The notes under the pieces: model-generated
The model's input: the letters and a program-made list of their open reading frames with translations, nothing else
What the model was told of the DNA's origin: nothing
Database searches by the model: none
Part shown: positions 1-7,966 of the stretch, one piece after another
Layout of the letters: each line of letters starts with the position of its first letter
Position numbering within the stretch: position 1 is the first letter of the stretch
Assembly (NCBI RefSeq): GCF_000577895.1
Contig: NZ_HG917868.1
Coordinates: 930,001 to 994,000, forward strand
Length of the DNA stretch: 64,000 bases
Direction of reading: 5' to 3'
DNA from: Clostridium bornimense
Lineage (GTDB): Bacteria; Bacillota; Clostridia; Clostridiales; Clostridiaceae
Position numbers and translations under genes: made by a program

Positions 1-216
1 GTAGTAAATGAAGATGGAGATAGTACTGAAATAGAAGAAGGTACTTTAGGTGTAAGTGATGTAGAAGAAGACAGCGAAGATACAGAAGATACAGAAGAAA
101 CAAAGACAATAGCTGGAGTTAAAACTGGAGATAATAGCAAGCTTCCGCTACAAGTTTTTCTAGGTTCTATAGCTTCTGGTGCATTATTCGTTATAAATAG
201 ATTTATAAGAAAATAA
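1..216 (+). CDS. C-terminal fragment of a cell-surface protein
   Basis: This is the last 71 codons of a gene that begins before the window, in frame from base 1. The visible part is an acidic, Glu/Asp/Thr-rich stretch followed by TGDNSKLPL, a hydrophobic segment (VFLGSIASGALFVI) and a basic end (NRFIRK). That order of polar spacer, short Pro motif, membrane segment and basic tail resembles C-terminal cell-wall sorting signals or a simple membrane anchor. There is no canonical LPXTG, so sortase anchoring is only a possibility. The product's function cannot be judged from the tail. A strong terminator follows at 225-270. Confidence 0.7.
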   Translation, partial: VVNEDGDSTEIEEGTLGVSDVEEDSEDTEDTEETKTIAGVKTGDNSKLPLQVFLGSIASGALFVINRFIRK

Positions 217-224
217 GATTTAGG

Positions 225-270
225 AAAAAGACTGTGGAAAGTATATTGGGGAACTTTCTACAGTCTTTTT
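225..270 (+). terminator. Rho-independent terminator
   Basis: Arms 225-242 and 253-270 pair over 18 positions with one G-U pair. The descending arm ends in TTTTT. It closes the surface-protein gene and isolates the RiPP cluster that follows. Confidence 0.85.
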
Positions 271-440
271 ATATGTACTATTGGCAGAAAAAATATATTA
301 ATAAGTGGATAAATAAAATGAAATCTAAATATACATTGAAAAATAAAAATTTATAAAAAGTATTGAAATACAAATAGATAGGGAGTATTATAAAAATATA
401 GAAAACATTTACATAAATTTAAATATAAGGAAGTGAGGGT

Positions 441-2231
441 ATTAAGAGATATCTAAGTAATTTTATTAAAACGATTAAAGTATTATGGAAATGCTCCAAG
501 ATATATATATTTCTTTTATTTGTTGTAAACGTATTAATAGGACTAATAGCTCCAGGGAAATTAATAATTTGGAAAGAATTAATTGATACTATAACACTTT
601 CTTTGAAAAAAAATGGAGACAATGTAGATATAATTATATTTTTTTTAGCTATATATTTATTTGTAATTATTATAGAAAATCTTTTGACTTATGTAACTAA
701 TTATTTAAAAAAGATGTTATCGGAATATTTAAATAAGTATATATCAAAAGTAACTATGGAAAAGATAGCAACATTAGATCTAATACAATTTGATGACGCA
801 AAAATCTATGATGATTTACAAAAAGTAAATGATGAATCTGTTAGTAGATCTGTTGAGTTTTTATCTATATTAATTGAACTAATAAAAAATGTTATAGGAT
901 TAATAGGAACAATAACAATATTCTTAACGTTCAATCCAATAATAATAATTTTATGTATTTTCACTACTATACCGATGTTTTATATCAGTATAAGTGCATC
1001 TAAAAAGGAATTTTCATTGTATAACGAGAGATTAGAGAAAAGAAGGTTAGTTATGCAACTTCGTTCTATTTTTATAAAGAATGAAAATATAAAGGAGATG
1101 AAGATTTTTGGTATAGGTACATACTTTAAAAACTTTATGTTAGATGTATATCAGAAATATATTGATGAGGATAAGGTAGTGCGAAAGAAATTTTTAAAGA
1201 GTTTTGCTTTAGGAATAACTTTTGAAAATATGATTTCATATGCTATAAAACTATATACAATATTGGTGTCTATTAATAAGAAAGCTTCTATAGGTAGTAT
1301 AACTATGTATATATCAGGAATTGATACAGTGCAAAATTCTATGATTACAATACTTAATATAGTAAGTGAGCTTTATGAGAATGAGTTATATATGAAAAGC
1401 CTATTCAATATATTAGAATTGCAACCTAAATATAAAATATCTAACGAGAAAAAAATCATATTTAACCGAGAATTTAAAGAAATAGAATTCAGAAATGTAT
1501 GGTTTAAGTATCCTAACAAAGATCAATATGCTCTTAAGAATATTAATTTGAAGATACAAGCAAATAAAACTTATTCATTAGTAGGAATGAATGGATCAGG
1601 GAAAACAACATTAATTAAACTATTAAGTATGCTATATTTGCCTGATAAAGGTGATATTTATATAGATGGTATTAATATAAAAAATTATGATAGAGAGTCA
1701 ATATATAAGAATATTGCAGTAGTTTTTCAAGATTTTCTACGTTATCCATTAGATGTGGCAAAAAATATTGGGCTCGGAAATATCGATGAAATAGATAACA
1801 TAAATTATATTATGGAAGCTGCAAAAAAATCTGGTGCTGCTGAATTTATAGAAAATCTTCCTAATAAATATAATACTCAACTTCAAAAAGAATGGAGTGA
1901 GGGTGTAGATTTATCACTTGGTCAGTGGCAGAAGCTGGCGATTTCTAGAGCATTTATGGCAGATAGATCTATCTTAATATTAGATGAACCCACAGCATCA
2001 TTAGATGCAGTAGCAGAATATGAAATATTTAAAAGCTTTAAAGAAATCATAGATGGTAGGACATGTATATTAATTTCACATAGATTTTCTACAGTAAAGT
2101 TGGCTGATGAGATATTAGTAATAAAGGATGGAGAAATAATAGAACAAGGAACACATGAGGAGTTATCTAAAAGCAATGGGTTATATGAAAAGTTATATAG
2201 TATGCAATCTGAGTCATATGTGACAAATTAG
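441..2231 (+). CDS. ABC exporter (permease-ATPase fusion), probable peptide exporter of the RiPP cluster
   Basis: A half-transporter of about 596 residues. The N-terminal part is a transmembrane exporter domain with several hydrophobic segments (first helix IFLLFVVNVLIGLIA). The C-terminal part is an ATPase with Walker A GMNGSGKTT near residue 382, Q-loop VVFQDF, signature LSLGQWQ (LSGGQ variant), Walker B ILILDEPTASLD and H-loop ISHRFS. The longest ATG/GTG/TTG-started reading frame begins only at TTG 603 and would lose the first membrane helix. The frame is open back to a TAA at 426-428 and has a good Shine-Dalgarno (AAGGAAGTGAGGG, 427-439), so translation probably starts at ATT 441; an upstream frameshift is the alternative. 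It lies 95 bp before the precursor gene, so export of the mature peptide is the likely role (inferred). No C39 leader-peptidase domain is present. Confidence 0.8.
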   Translation: MKRYLSNFIKTIKVLWKCSKIYIFLLFVVNVLIGLIAPGKLIIWKELIDTITLSLKKNGDNVDIIIFFLAIYLFVIIIENLLTYVTNYLKKMLSEYLNKYISKVTMEKIATLDLIQFDDAKIYDDLQKVNDESVSRSVEFLSILIELIKNVIGLIGTITIFLTFNPIIIILCIFTTIPMFYISISASKKEFSLYNERLEKRRLVMQLRSIFIKNENIKEMKIFGIGTYFKNFMLDVYQKYIDEDKVVRKKFLKSFALGITFENMISYAIKLYTILVSINKKASIGSITMYISGIDTVQNSMITILNIVSELYENELYMKSLFNILELQPKYKISNEKKIIFNREFKEIEFRNVWFKYPNKDQYALKNINLKIQANKTYSLVGMNGSGKTTLIKLLSMLYLPDKGDIYIDGINIKNYDRESIYKNIAVVFQDFLRYPLDVAKNIGLGNIDEIDNINYIMEAAKKSGAAEFIENLPNKYNTQLQKEWSEGVDLSLGQWQKLAISRAFMADRSILILDEPTASLDAVAEYEIFKSFKEIIDGRTCILISHRFSTVKLADEILVIKDGEIIEQGTHEELSKSNGLYEKLYSMQSESYVTN

Positions 2232-2255
2232 AATGAGTTTTTATTTGATTTGTTC

Positions 2256-2290
2256 GTTACCTTTTAGTATTTAAATATTAATTAAGGTAA
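2256..2290 (+). repeat. Small inverted repeat upstream of the precursor gene
   Basis: TTACCTT and AAGGTAA flank an AT-rich 20-base loop between the ABC gene and the precursor. It may be a weak terminator or an operator; there is no U-tract to decide between these. Confidence 0.3.
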
Positions 2291-2326
2291 TGTTCATATA
2301 TAAGATTTAGAAAGGGGGAAGAAGGA

Positions 2327-2527
2327 ATGACTAGAATAGTAAATCCATTTAATAAAAATATTGATGAGGTGTACACAGAAGCAAATTATTCTTGTGAATG
2401 TCACTGTAGTGCAGGTAGTAGTTCATCACCTCGTTCAGCAGCTTATGATGGTGGTTATTGGAGTCATAGTGTTGTATGTACATGTAGCTATGGTTCAACT
2501 AATTATACTTATAACCATAATCTATAG
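2327..2527 (+). CDS. Cys-rich RiPP precursor peptide (CLI_3235-like/ranthipeptide type)
   Basis: A 66-residue peptide with a strong RBS (AAAGGGGG before ATG). Residues 1-20 form an ordinary leader-like segment. The rest is Cys, Ser, Gly, Tyr and Asn rich: CECHC at 23-27, a Ser/Gly spacer, then CTC at 51-53, giving five cysteines in two clusters. Small size, leader/core polarity and a radical SAM/SPASM enzyme 125 bp downstream match clostridial Cys-rich peptides matured by radical SAM enzymes that form thioether links. Assignment to the CLI_3235 bacteriocin family rests on my recall of the YACNC-like core and was not searched. The activity (bacteriocin, signal or other) is unknown. Two hairpins lie between it and the maturase gene. 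Confidence 0.75.
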   Translation: MTRIVNPFNKNIDEVYTEANYSCECHCSAGSSSSPRSAAYDGGYWSHSVVCTCSYGSTNYTYNHNL

Positions 2528-2538
2528 TAAAACAATTT

Positions 2539-2583
2539 TCAGAAAGTTTTCTGAGATAGCTATCTAACCTAGGTTAGATAGCT
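2539..2583 (+). terminator. Tandem hairpins between precursor and maturase (candidate attenuator or RNA stabiliser)
   Basis: The first hairpin, 2539-2554, pairs TCAGAAA with TTTCTGA around GT. The second, 2558-2583, is a perfect 26-base palindrome with arms AGCTATCTAACC and GGTTAGATAGCT. Neither has a clean U-tract, so a partial terminator or 3' stabiliser that yields more precursor than enzyme is more likely than full termination. Confidence 0.6.
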
Positions 2584-2652
2584 TAATCTTAAATATTAAT
2601 AACATAAGTTATATTTATATAAATTAAATTTTTTAGAAGGAGGGAATATAAA

Positions 2653-4215
2653 ATGGAGAGTACTGCAAGTAGATTGAAAAGTTTATTTGATCTAAAGAAG
2701 TCAAATGAAATTTTTAGATTAGGAAAACTATTTAAAACAGAGAATATACATTATTTTTATGATCTAGGAACAAGTAAAGTATTGCAATTAGATGATGAGG
2801 CCTATGAGATTCTTAATTTCTTATTTGATAGAGAAAACAGAATGGATTGGGATGACTTTGTTGAAACTTTAGGTGATAAACATTTAAAAGCATTGGATCA
2901 ATTAGAAGAAATTATTGAAGATGAAAATTTGTTTTTAGCTCCTAAGATGGAAAGGTTATATACTAGAAATCACTGTGAAAACCTAGAAAACATCGTTAAT
3001 AACGATTTAAAACAAGTAATATTAGAATTGACCGGAAAGTGCAATTTAAGATGTGGATATTGTATATATAATGATGATTATGATGGAAATAGAAATTTTA
3101 ATTCTAATGATATGAATAAAGAAGTAGCTAAAGCAGCAATAGATTATACAATAAAGCATTCTAATGGAGAGGTAGCAGTAACTTTTTATGGTGGAGAGCC
3201 TTTGTTAAACTTTGAATTATTAAAGTGGTCTATGGAATATGCTAAAGAAACTATAAAAGACAGAACGGTTACTTTCTCATTTACTACTAATCTTACTTTA
3301 GTTACAAAGGAAATAGCAGAATATTTAAGCACAGTAGATAATTTGACAGTTCTCTGTAGTTTGGATGGACCAGAGGAGGTTCAAAATAGCTATAGAAAAT
3401 ACGTAGATGGAAGAGGAACTTTTAATGATGCAATACGAGGACTTAAATATTTAGTTCAAGCTTTTGAAAAGAATGATACTAATACAATTAGTATCAATGG
3501 AGTATTTGCCCCACCATATAGTTTTGAAAAAGCTGAAAAGGTTAACAGGTTTTTTCAAGAGTTATCTTGGTTGCCAGAGAGTACAGATATAAATGTTACA
3601 TATCCATCTGATGGTAGTATAAAAGATAGCAGTGCAATACAAGAACTTTTAGAGAATCCTATATATATAAAGGAAGGAAAATTGATAAACACTTTATATG
3701 AATGGAGTAAAGAAAAGATAGATGAATTTGATCTTAAATTAGATGATACGAAGATGATAACAATGGGTGGAATACAAAAGAGACTTTTAGGAATTCATAA
3801 TAGAAGAATATCAAAAGAGCCACTTATTAAACAAAATTTTAATGGTTGTTGTGTTCCAGGAAGTAGAAGGCTTTATGTAGATACAAAAGGAGATTTTTAT
3901 CTATGTGAAAGAATAGGAAATTCTCCAAGTATAGGCAATGTATATGATGGTATGGATTTTGATAAGATTAAAAAATATTATATAGAAGATTATTCAAATG
4001 GATCTATTGAAGAATGTTCAAAGTGTTGGGCTTCTGCTTTGTGCTATAAATGTTATGCAGAAAATTATACTAAGGATGGTTTTAATAAAGAATATAAGAA
4101 CTCAAGATGTGATTCGGTAAGAGATTCAATAGAAGATGGATTAAGTCTATATCACTATATTTTAGAAACAAATCCAGAAAAGCTAGATATTTTAAATGAA
4201 ATTGAAACTATATAA
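2653..4215 (+). CDS. Radical SAM/SPASM peptide maturase
   Basis: 520 residues. Residues 1-120 look like a peptide-recognition (PqqD/RRE-like) region with hydrophobic and acidic segments. The radical SAM core carries CNLRCGYC (Cys130, Cys134, Cys137) for the 4Fe-4S cluster and GGEP at 180-183. The C-terminal third is a SPASM-type domain rich in Cys (NGCC, YLCER, ECSKCW, LCYKCYAE, SRC) that would bind auxiliary Fe-S clusters. Enzymes of this architecture install thioether crosslinks from Cys to peptide backbone carbons. Its neighbour, a small Cys-rich peptide, is the probable substrate. RBS AGAAGGAGGG precedes the ATG. It resembles the clostridial Cys-rich-peptide maturase group (CcpM type); that subfamily name is from memory. 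Confidence 0.88.
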   Translation: MESTASRLKSLFDLKKSNEIFRLGKLFKTENIHYFYDLGTSKVLQLDDEAYEILNFLFDRENRMDWDDFVETLGDKHLKALDQLEEIIEDENLFLAPKMERLYTRNHCENLENIVNNDLKQVILELTGKCNLRCGYCIYNDDYDGNRNFNSNDMNKEVAKAAIDYTIKHSNGEVAVTFYGGEPLLNFELLKWSMEYAKETIKDRTVTFSFTTNLTLVTKEIAEYLSTVDNLTVLCSLDGPEEVQNSYRKYVDGRGTFNDAIRGLKYLVQAFEKNDTNTISINGVFAPPYSFEKAEKVNRFFQELSWLPESTDINVTYPSDGSIKDSSAIQELLENPIYIKEGKLINTLYEWSKEKIDEFDLKLDDTKMITMGGIQKRLLGIHNRRISKEPLIKQNFNGCCVPGSRRLYVDTKGDFYLCERIGNSPSIGNVYDGMDFDKIKKYYIEDYSNGSIEECSKCWASALCYKCYAENYTKDGFNKEYKNSRCDSVRDSIEDGLSLYHYILETNPEKLDILNEIETI

Positions 4216-4264
4216 GTTTTAACATTATATAACTATAAACCTATAGTAAAAGAATTTAAGAAAG

Positions 4265-4300
4265 ATAGGCTATCTAAATTTAGTTAGATAGCCTATTTTC
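4265..4300 (+). terminator. Terminator after the maturase gene
   Basis: Arms 4265-4277 and 4284-4296 (ATAGGCTATCTAA / TTAGATAGCCTAT) pair perfectly and are followed by TTTC. The stem shares TATCTAA/TTAGATA with the palindrome at 2558-2583 after the precursor, so the two hairpins may be related copies. Confidence 0.75.
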
Positions 4301-4343
4301 AATTTTACTATATTGAAAGAAAATACCTTAAAGGATGGTAAAT

Positions 4344-5639
4344 ATGATAGGAATTAATAGATTAACAGGAAATTTAGAAAATGGGATGAGTTATTATCTT
4401 TATAGTAGCGAGGGGGAGAATAAACTAAGGGTAATATTACTAAATAAAGGCGGTGTAAATTATGAAAAAGATGATGAGAATGGTATTACTCATTTGCTAG
4501 AACATATGTGTTTAGCTTATGGAAAATATAATGAGAAAGATTGGTTTCATACACCAGTGGGAATTATTAATGGGGAAGAATATATATGCACAGGATATAC
4601 AGATTTTGATAGAACAGTATTAAAAATATATACAAGAGACGAAAAAAATCCAATAGAAAAAAGCTTGTATCTCGTAAATAAGATTATCAGTGGAGAAATC
4701 ATAAAAGATGAAGTTTTTCAAGAAGTGAAAAAGCTTGTAATAAAAGAATGCGAAGATTTTTCTATTAGAAATGAGTTGCAAAAAAAGATTATAGAATTTA
4801 TAACAGATGGTAAAAAGAGTATATTACCAATGGGTAAAGATAGTATAATAAAGAATATATCTTTAGATGATATAATAAAAGTTCATAGAAAAAATTTTAT
4901 ATATAATAAGTTATCGATATTAATAATAGGTAATATAGATATCTTTAAAGTAGAAAATATATTAATAAATAATTTTAATTCAAGTAAATCTAAAGAAAAT
5001 TTTATTGAATATAGGAAAAAGGATGTTATTGGATATAAAGAAAATAAAGAATTATTATTGGAAGATATAAGAAGTAAGAACAATGTACTGAAAGCATATT
5101 ATAGATTTCAGAGTAATGACAGTGAAATTAGAGGAAGATTGATAAGATATTTTTTTGATAGAATATTAGAACAATATATTTTAACTAAATATAAAGAAAT
5201 TAATAATAGTATATCTAACGTTATATGTACTGATAGAAGGAATATATTCGGTAGTGATTATTATATTATTGTTTGTAAAGGGATTAAAGAAAGAGAGTGG
5301 AAGAAAAAATATCTAACCATCATAAGGGGAATTTTAAAACAGGGTATTAATAAAGAAGACTTTATGAAAGAGAAAGAAACTCTTAAGAGTATTTTAAATA
5401 TTTTAGTAAATGAAGAAGTGGATGCAGAAGATATAGCAAAAGAGTATATACATAATTTTTTTAATAAAGAGGCTATTCTTTTAATTAAAGATGATTATAT
5501 GATAATTAGTAAACTTATTAATGAAATTAGTATAGATGATTTAAATAATTGTATGATGTCAATTTTAGATAGTAAAAGTAGAATGGTATTTATACGAGGG
5601 GCATATAATGATATAGGAATAAGTAAAGTTAAGAAATAA
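4344..5639 (+). CDS. M16-like (pitrilysin family) zinc peptidase
   Basis: About 431 residues. The inverted zinc motif HLLEH (residues 50-54 from this start) sits near the N-terminus, as in insulinase/PqqF-type M16 peptidases, and an acidic patch (VIKECEDF) about 80 residues later could supply the third ligand. Length fits a half-size M16 subunit. ATG 4344 is preferred over ATG 4335 because AAAGGATGG is correctly spaced only for the former. It follows the maturase across a terminator and abuts the next gene with one base between them. In a RiPP locus it would be a candidate leader-removing peptidase, since the exporter lacks a C39 domain (inference). Confidence 0.75.
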   Translation: MIGINRLTGNLENGMSYYLYSSEGENKLRVILLNKGGVNYEKDDENGITHLLEHMCLAYGKYNEKDWFHTPVGIINGEEYICTGYTDFDRTVLKIYTRDEKNPIEKSLYLVNKIISGEIIKDEVFQEVKKLVIKECEDFSIRNELQKKIIEFITDGKKSILPMGKDSIIKNISLDDIIKVHRKNFIYNKLSILIIGNIDIFKVENILINNFNSSKSKENFIEYRKKDVIGYKENKELLLEDIRSKNNVLKAYYRFQSNDSEIRGRLIRYFFDRILEQYILTKYKEINNSISNVICTDRRNIFGSDYYIIVCKGIKEREWKKKYLTIIRGILKQGINKEDFMKEKETLKSILNILVNEEVDAEDIAKEYIHNFFNKEAILLIKDDYMIISKLINEISIDDLNNCMMSILDSKSRMVFIRGAYNDIGISKVKK

Positions 5640-5640
5640 A

Positions 5641-7704
5641 ATGTTTTTAGTGGTATTAATTATTTTATTTCTTTTTACCAAAATTATTAATGCTATGGTA
5701 TTGGAGGTAAATAATAATATGAGTGCTTCTATATCAAACTATGATAATTTAAAAATTATATTAAAAGAAAAAGCAAATGCGATTCTTGAGGATGAAAATT
5801 CAAGTACAGCTAGTATTCAATATGCAATAAGTGAAGGAAATAAAATAATAATATCAGATGCTGTTGGTTTTTCTGATAAAGATAAAAATATTAAAGCTGA
5901 TAATAATAGTATTTATGGTATTGGTTCTATAAGTAAACTTTATACTACTGTAGCTGTTTTACAGTTAGTGGATGAAAGAAAGGTTGATTTAGATCTCGCT
6001 GTAACAAATTATATAACTAATTTTAAGATGAAAGATCAACGTTATAAAAAGATAACAGTTCGAATGTTACTAAATCATTCAGCTGGTTTTATGGGAACTA
6101 CACAAGGAAATGTGTCTTTTAGGGAAATCAATGATATGTACGGATATGATTCATTTCTGGATCAGTTAGCAGAACAAAATTTAAAAGCAGAACCAGGAGA
6201 GTATTCAGTTTATTCTAATGACTCATTTACCCTAGCGCAAATTTTAGTTGAGAGAGTCAGTGGTATGGAGTTTACACAGTATATAAAAGCAAATATTACT
6301 GGACCATTGGCACTGAAAAATACTAAAACACCTAGAGATGAATTTGATAGAAGTAAAATAGCCAAAGCTTATGATAAATATACAGGAAGAGTAGAACCGG
6401 TAGAAAACTTTATGGAAATAGGCATGGGTGGAATGTATTCTACAGCTGAAGAAACATGCAAGTTTATTAGTGATATAACCAATAGAGATAGTAAAATATT
6501 AAGTAAAAACTCTGTTGATGCTATGGGGCAGAAGGAATATTTAAAAGGTGTTTGGCCCATTGATGATAATGATAATATTTGGGGATTTGGTTTAGGCTGG
6601 GATTGTGTTAAACTTTTCCCTTTCAATAGATATGGAATAAAAGCATTAAGTAAATCAGGAGAAACTTTGGATTATAAGTCTTATGCTGTAGCTATTCCAG
6701 AGTATGATATATCTGTTACAGTAATAACCTCAGGCGGAAGTTTTGAAAATAATCAATACTTCGCAGTAAGTTCTCTATTGGAACTTCTTAAAGAGAAAGG
6801 AATTATAAAGGAAGGATTACCAAAGGCTAAGTTAGATTATCAAAGAAGTCAGTATATGCCTCAGTATTTAAAAGAACATTCAGGTCTATATGGCAGCAAA
6901 AATAATTATTATGATGTTAAGATAAATTCTGATGGAACATTAAATTATAATGATTATGGTTACGATATAACTCTTTACCATACCTATTCAGGATTTTTTC
7001 AAACAAAAGATGGCTCTATGGGAATAAGATTTGTAAAAGAAAAAAATGGAGAAACTTATATGGAAAGACGTATATACAGAGCTGGAGATGGGTTATATGA
7101 ATTTGCTTATTGTGAGTATATAGGTCAAAAGATAGAAAACAATTCTTTAAGTGATGAAGTTAAGGAGTCTTGGGATAAAAGAAAGAATAAACTATACCTT
7201 ACAGTAAGTGAAAGCTATGGATCAGAGTTTTATCAATATGGATTAGGAATATGGTTTCAAGAGAATGTAAATGGTTATGTTAATGGTAGTAATAAAATTA
7301 TTGATAATAATAATAGCAAAGCAATACTAAAGATACCAGGAGTTATAGGTAGTGATATATATGATTGTGAATTTGTAGAGAAAAATGGTATAGAGTATGT
7401 TGAAAACGGCGGAATAGTCTATATGTCTCAAGATGGCGTTAATACATTAACTAGTAGTATAGATAAAATCGCCATTGAAGAGGATGGATATACTAAGTGG
7501 TTTGTTGTTCCTTCAGAACTTGATGGAAAAAGAATAGCTGCAGATTTAGAAGATAAAACAAATATTATTATCTATAAGGCTAATGGTGAAACAACGCACA
7601 ATTTCCATTTTTATAATGAGAAGTCAGCAGTTTTAAAAGTAGGTGATTATGTTGCTGTGGTGGGAGAGAAAGGGGCGGAGATTAAGGTAACAATAGAAAT
7701 GTAG
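5641..7704 (+). CDS. Membrane-linked serine hydrolase (beta-lactamase/class C PBP-like)
   Basis: Up to 687 residues. An N-terminal hydrophobic segment (VVLIILFLFTKII) suggests a signal or anchor. The beta-lactamase/transpeptidase-like domain has SISK (Ser96-Lys99), the YSN tyrosine motif near residue 185, and SKSGE near residue 335 as the KTG-like element. About 300 further residues of beta-rich sequence resemble the C-terminal extensions of secreted serine hydrolases. The start is ambiguous: ATG 5641 is nearly coupled to the previous stop but has a weak RBS, while ATG 5719 has GGAGGT ten bases ahead and would remove the membrane segment. It is probably co-transcribed with the M16 gene. It may act on the matured peptide or on cell wall; the substrate is unknown. 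Confidence 0.75.
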   Translation: MFLVVLIILFLFTKIINAMVLEVNNNMSASISNYDNLKIILKEKANAILEDENSSTASIQYAISEGNKIIISDAVGFSDKDKNIKADNNSIYGIGSISKLYTTVAVLQLVDERKVDLDLAVTNYITNFKMKDQRYKKITVRMLLNHSAGFMGTTQGNVSFREINDMYGYDSFLDQLAEQNLKAEPGEYSVYSNDSFTLAQILVERVSGMEFTQYIKANITGPLALKNTKTPRDEFDRSKIAKAYDKYTGRVEPVENFMEIGMGGMYSTAEETCKFISDITNRDSKILSKNSVDAMGQKEYLKGVWPIDDNDNIWGFGLGWDCVKLFPFNRYGIKALSKSGETLDYKSYAVAIPEYDISVTVITSGGSFENNQYFAVSSLLELLKEKGIIKEGLPKAKLDYQRSQYMPQYLKEHSGLYGSKNNYYDVKINSDGTLNYNDYGYDITLYHTYSGFFQTKDGSMGIRFVKEKNGETYMERRIYRAGDGLYEFAYCEYIGQKIENNSLSDEVKESWDKRKNKLYLTVSESYGSEFYQYGLGIWFQENVNGYVNGSNKIIDNNNSKAILKIPGVIGSDIYDCEFVEKNGIEYVENGGIVYMSQDGVNTLTSSIDKIAIEEDGYTKWFVVPSELDGKRIAADLEDKTNIIIYKANGETTHNFHFYNEKSAVLKVGDYVAVVGEKGAEIKVTIEM

Positions 7705-7767
7705 AGGTGAAGATAGAAGGTACAGTAGCTAAATCTAGTTTATTTAAGAGAATATTTAAATAAAAAG

Positions 7768-7816
7768 TACGTCACGTATAATTTCATTTTGGGAGTGAAA
7801 TTGTAGGTGGCGTTTT
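7768..7816 (+). repeat. CGTCACGTA hairpin repeat, copy 1 (left flank of helicase-S24 gene)
   Basis: Inverted repeat: TACGTCACGTA.. with AATTTCA pairs imperfectly to TGAAATT..GTAGGTGGCGT, followed by TTTTATTA. The first 23 bases (7768-7790) are identical to 10393-10415 on the other side of the helicase gene. It probably works as a terminator for the serine hydrolase. Confidence 0.7.
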
Positions 7817-7836
7817 ATTATATTTGAAATATTATG

Positions 7837-7867
7837 TTGATAACGCTAAAATATAGAAAATTATCAA
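7837..7867 (+). promoter_or_regulatory. Possible operator upstream of helicase-S24 gene
   Basis: TTGATAA (7837-7843) and TTATCAA (7861-7867) are 17 bases apart, and a TATAAT follows at 7882-7887. This could be an operator-promoter region. No GAAC-N4-GTTC SOS box was seen here. Confidence 0.3.
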
Positions 7868-7966
7868 GAAAAATGGTAGAATATAATAAAAATGTATAAT
7901 CACAAAGGAAAAAATAAGCATATTAATAATATAATTAATATTAAGAGAGATTCAGGGGTTGGTTTT

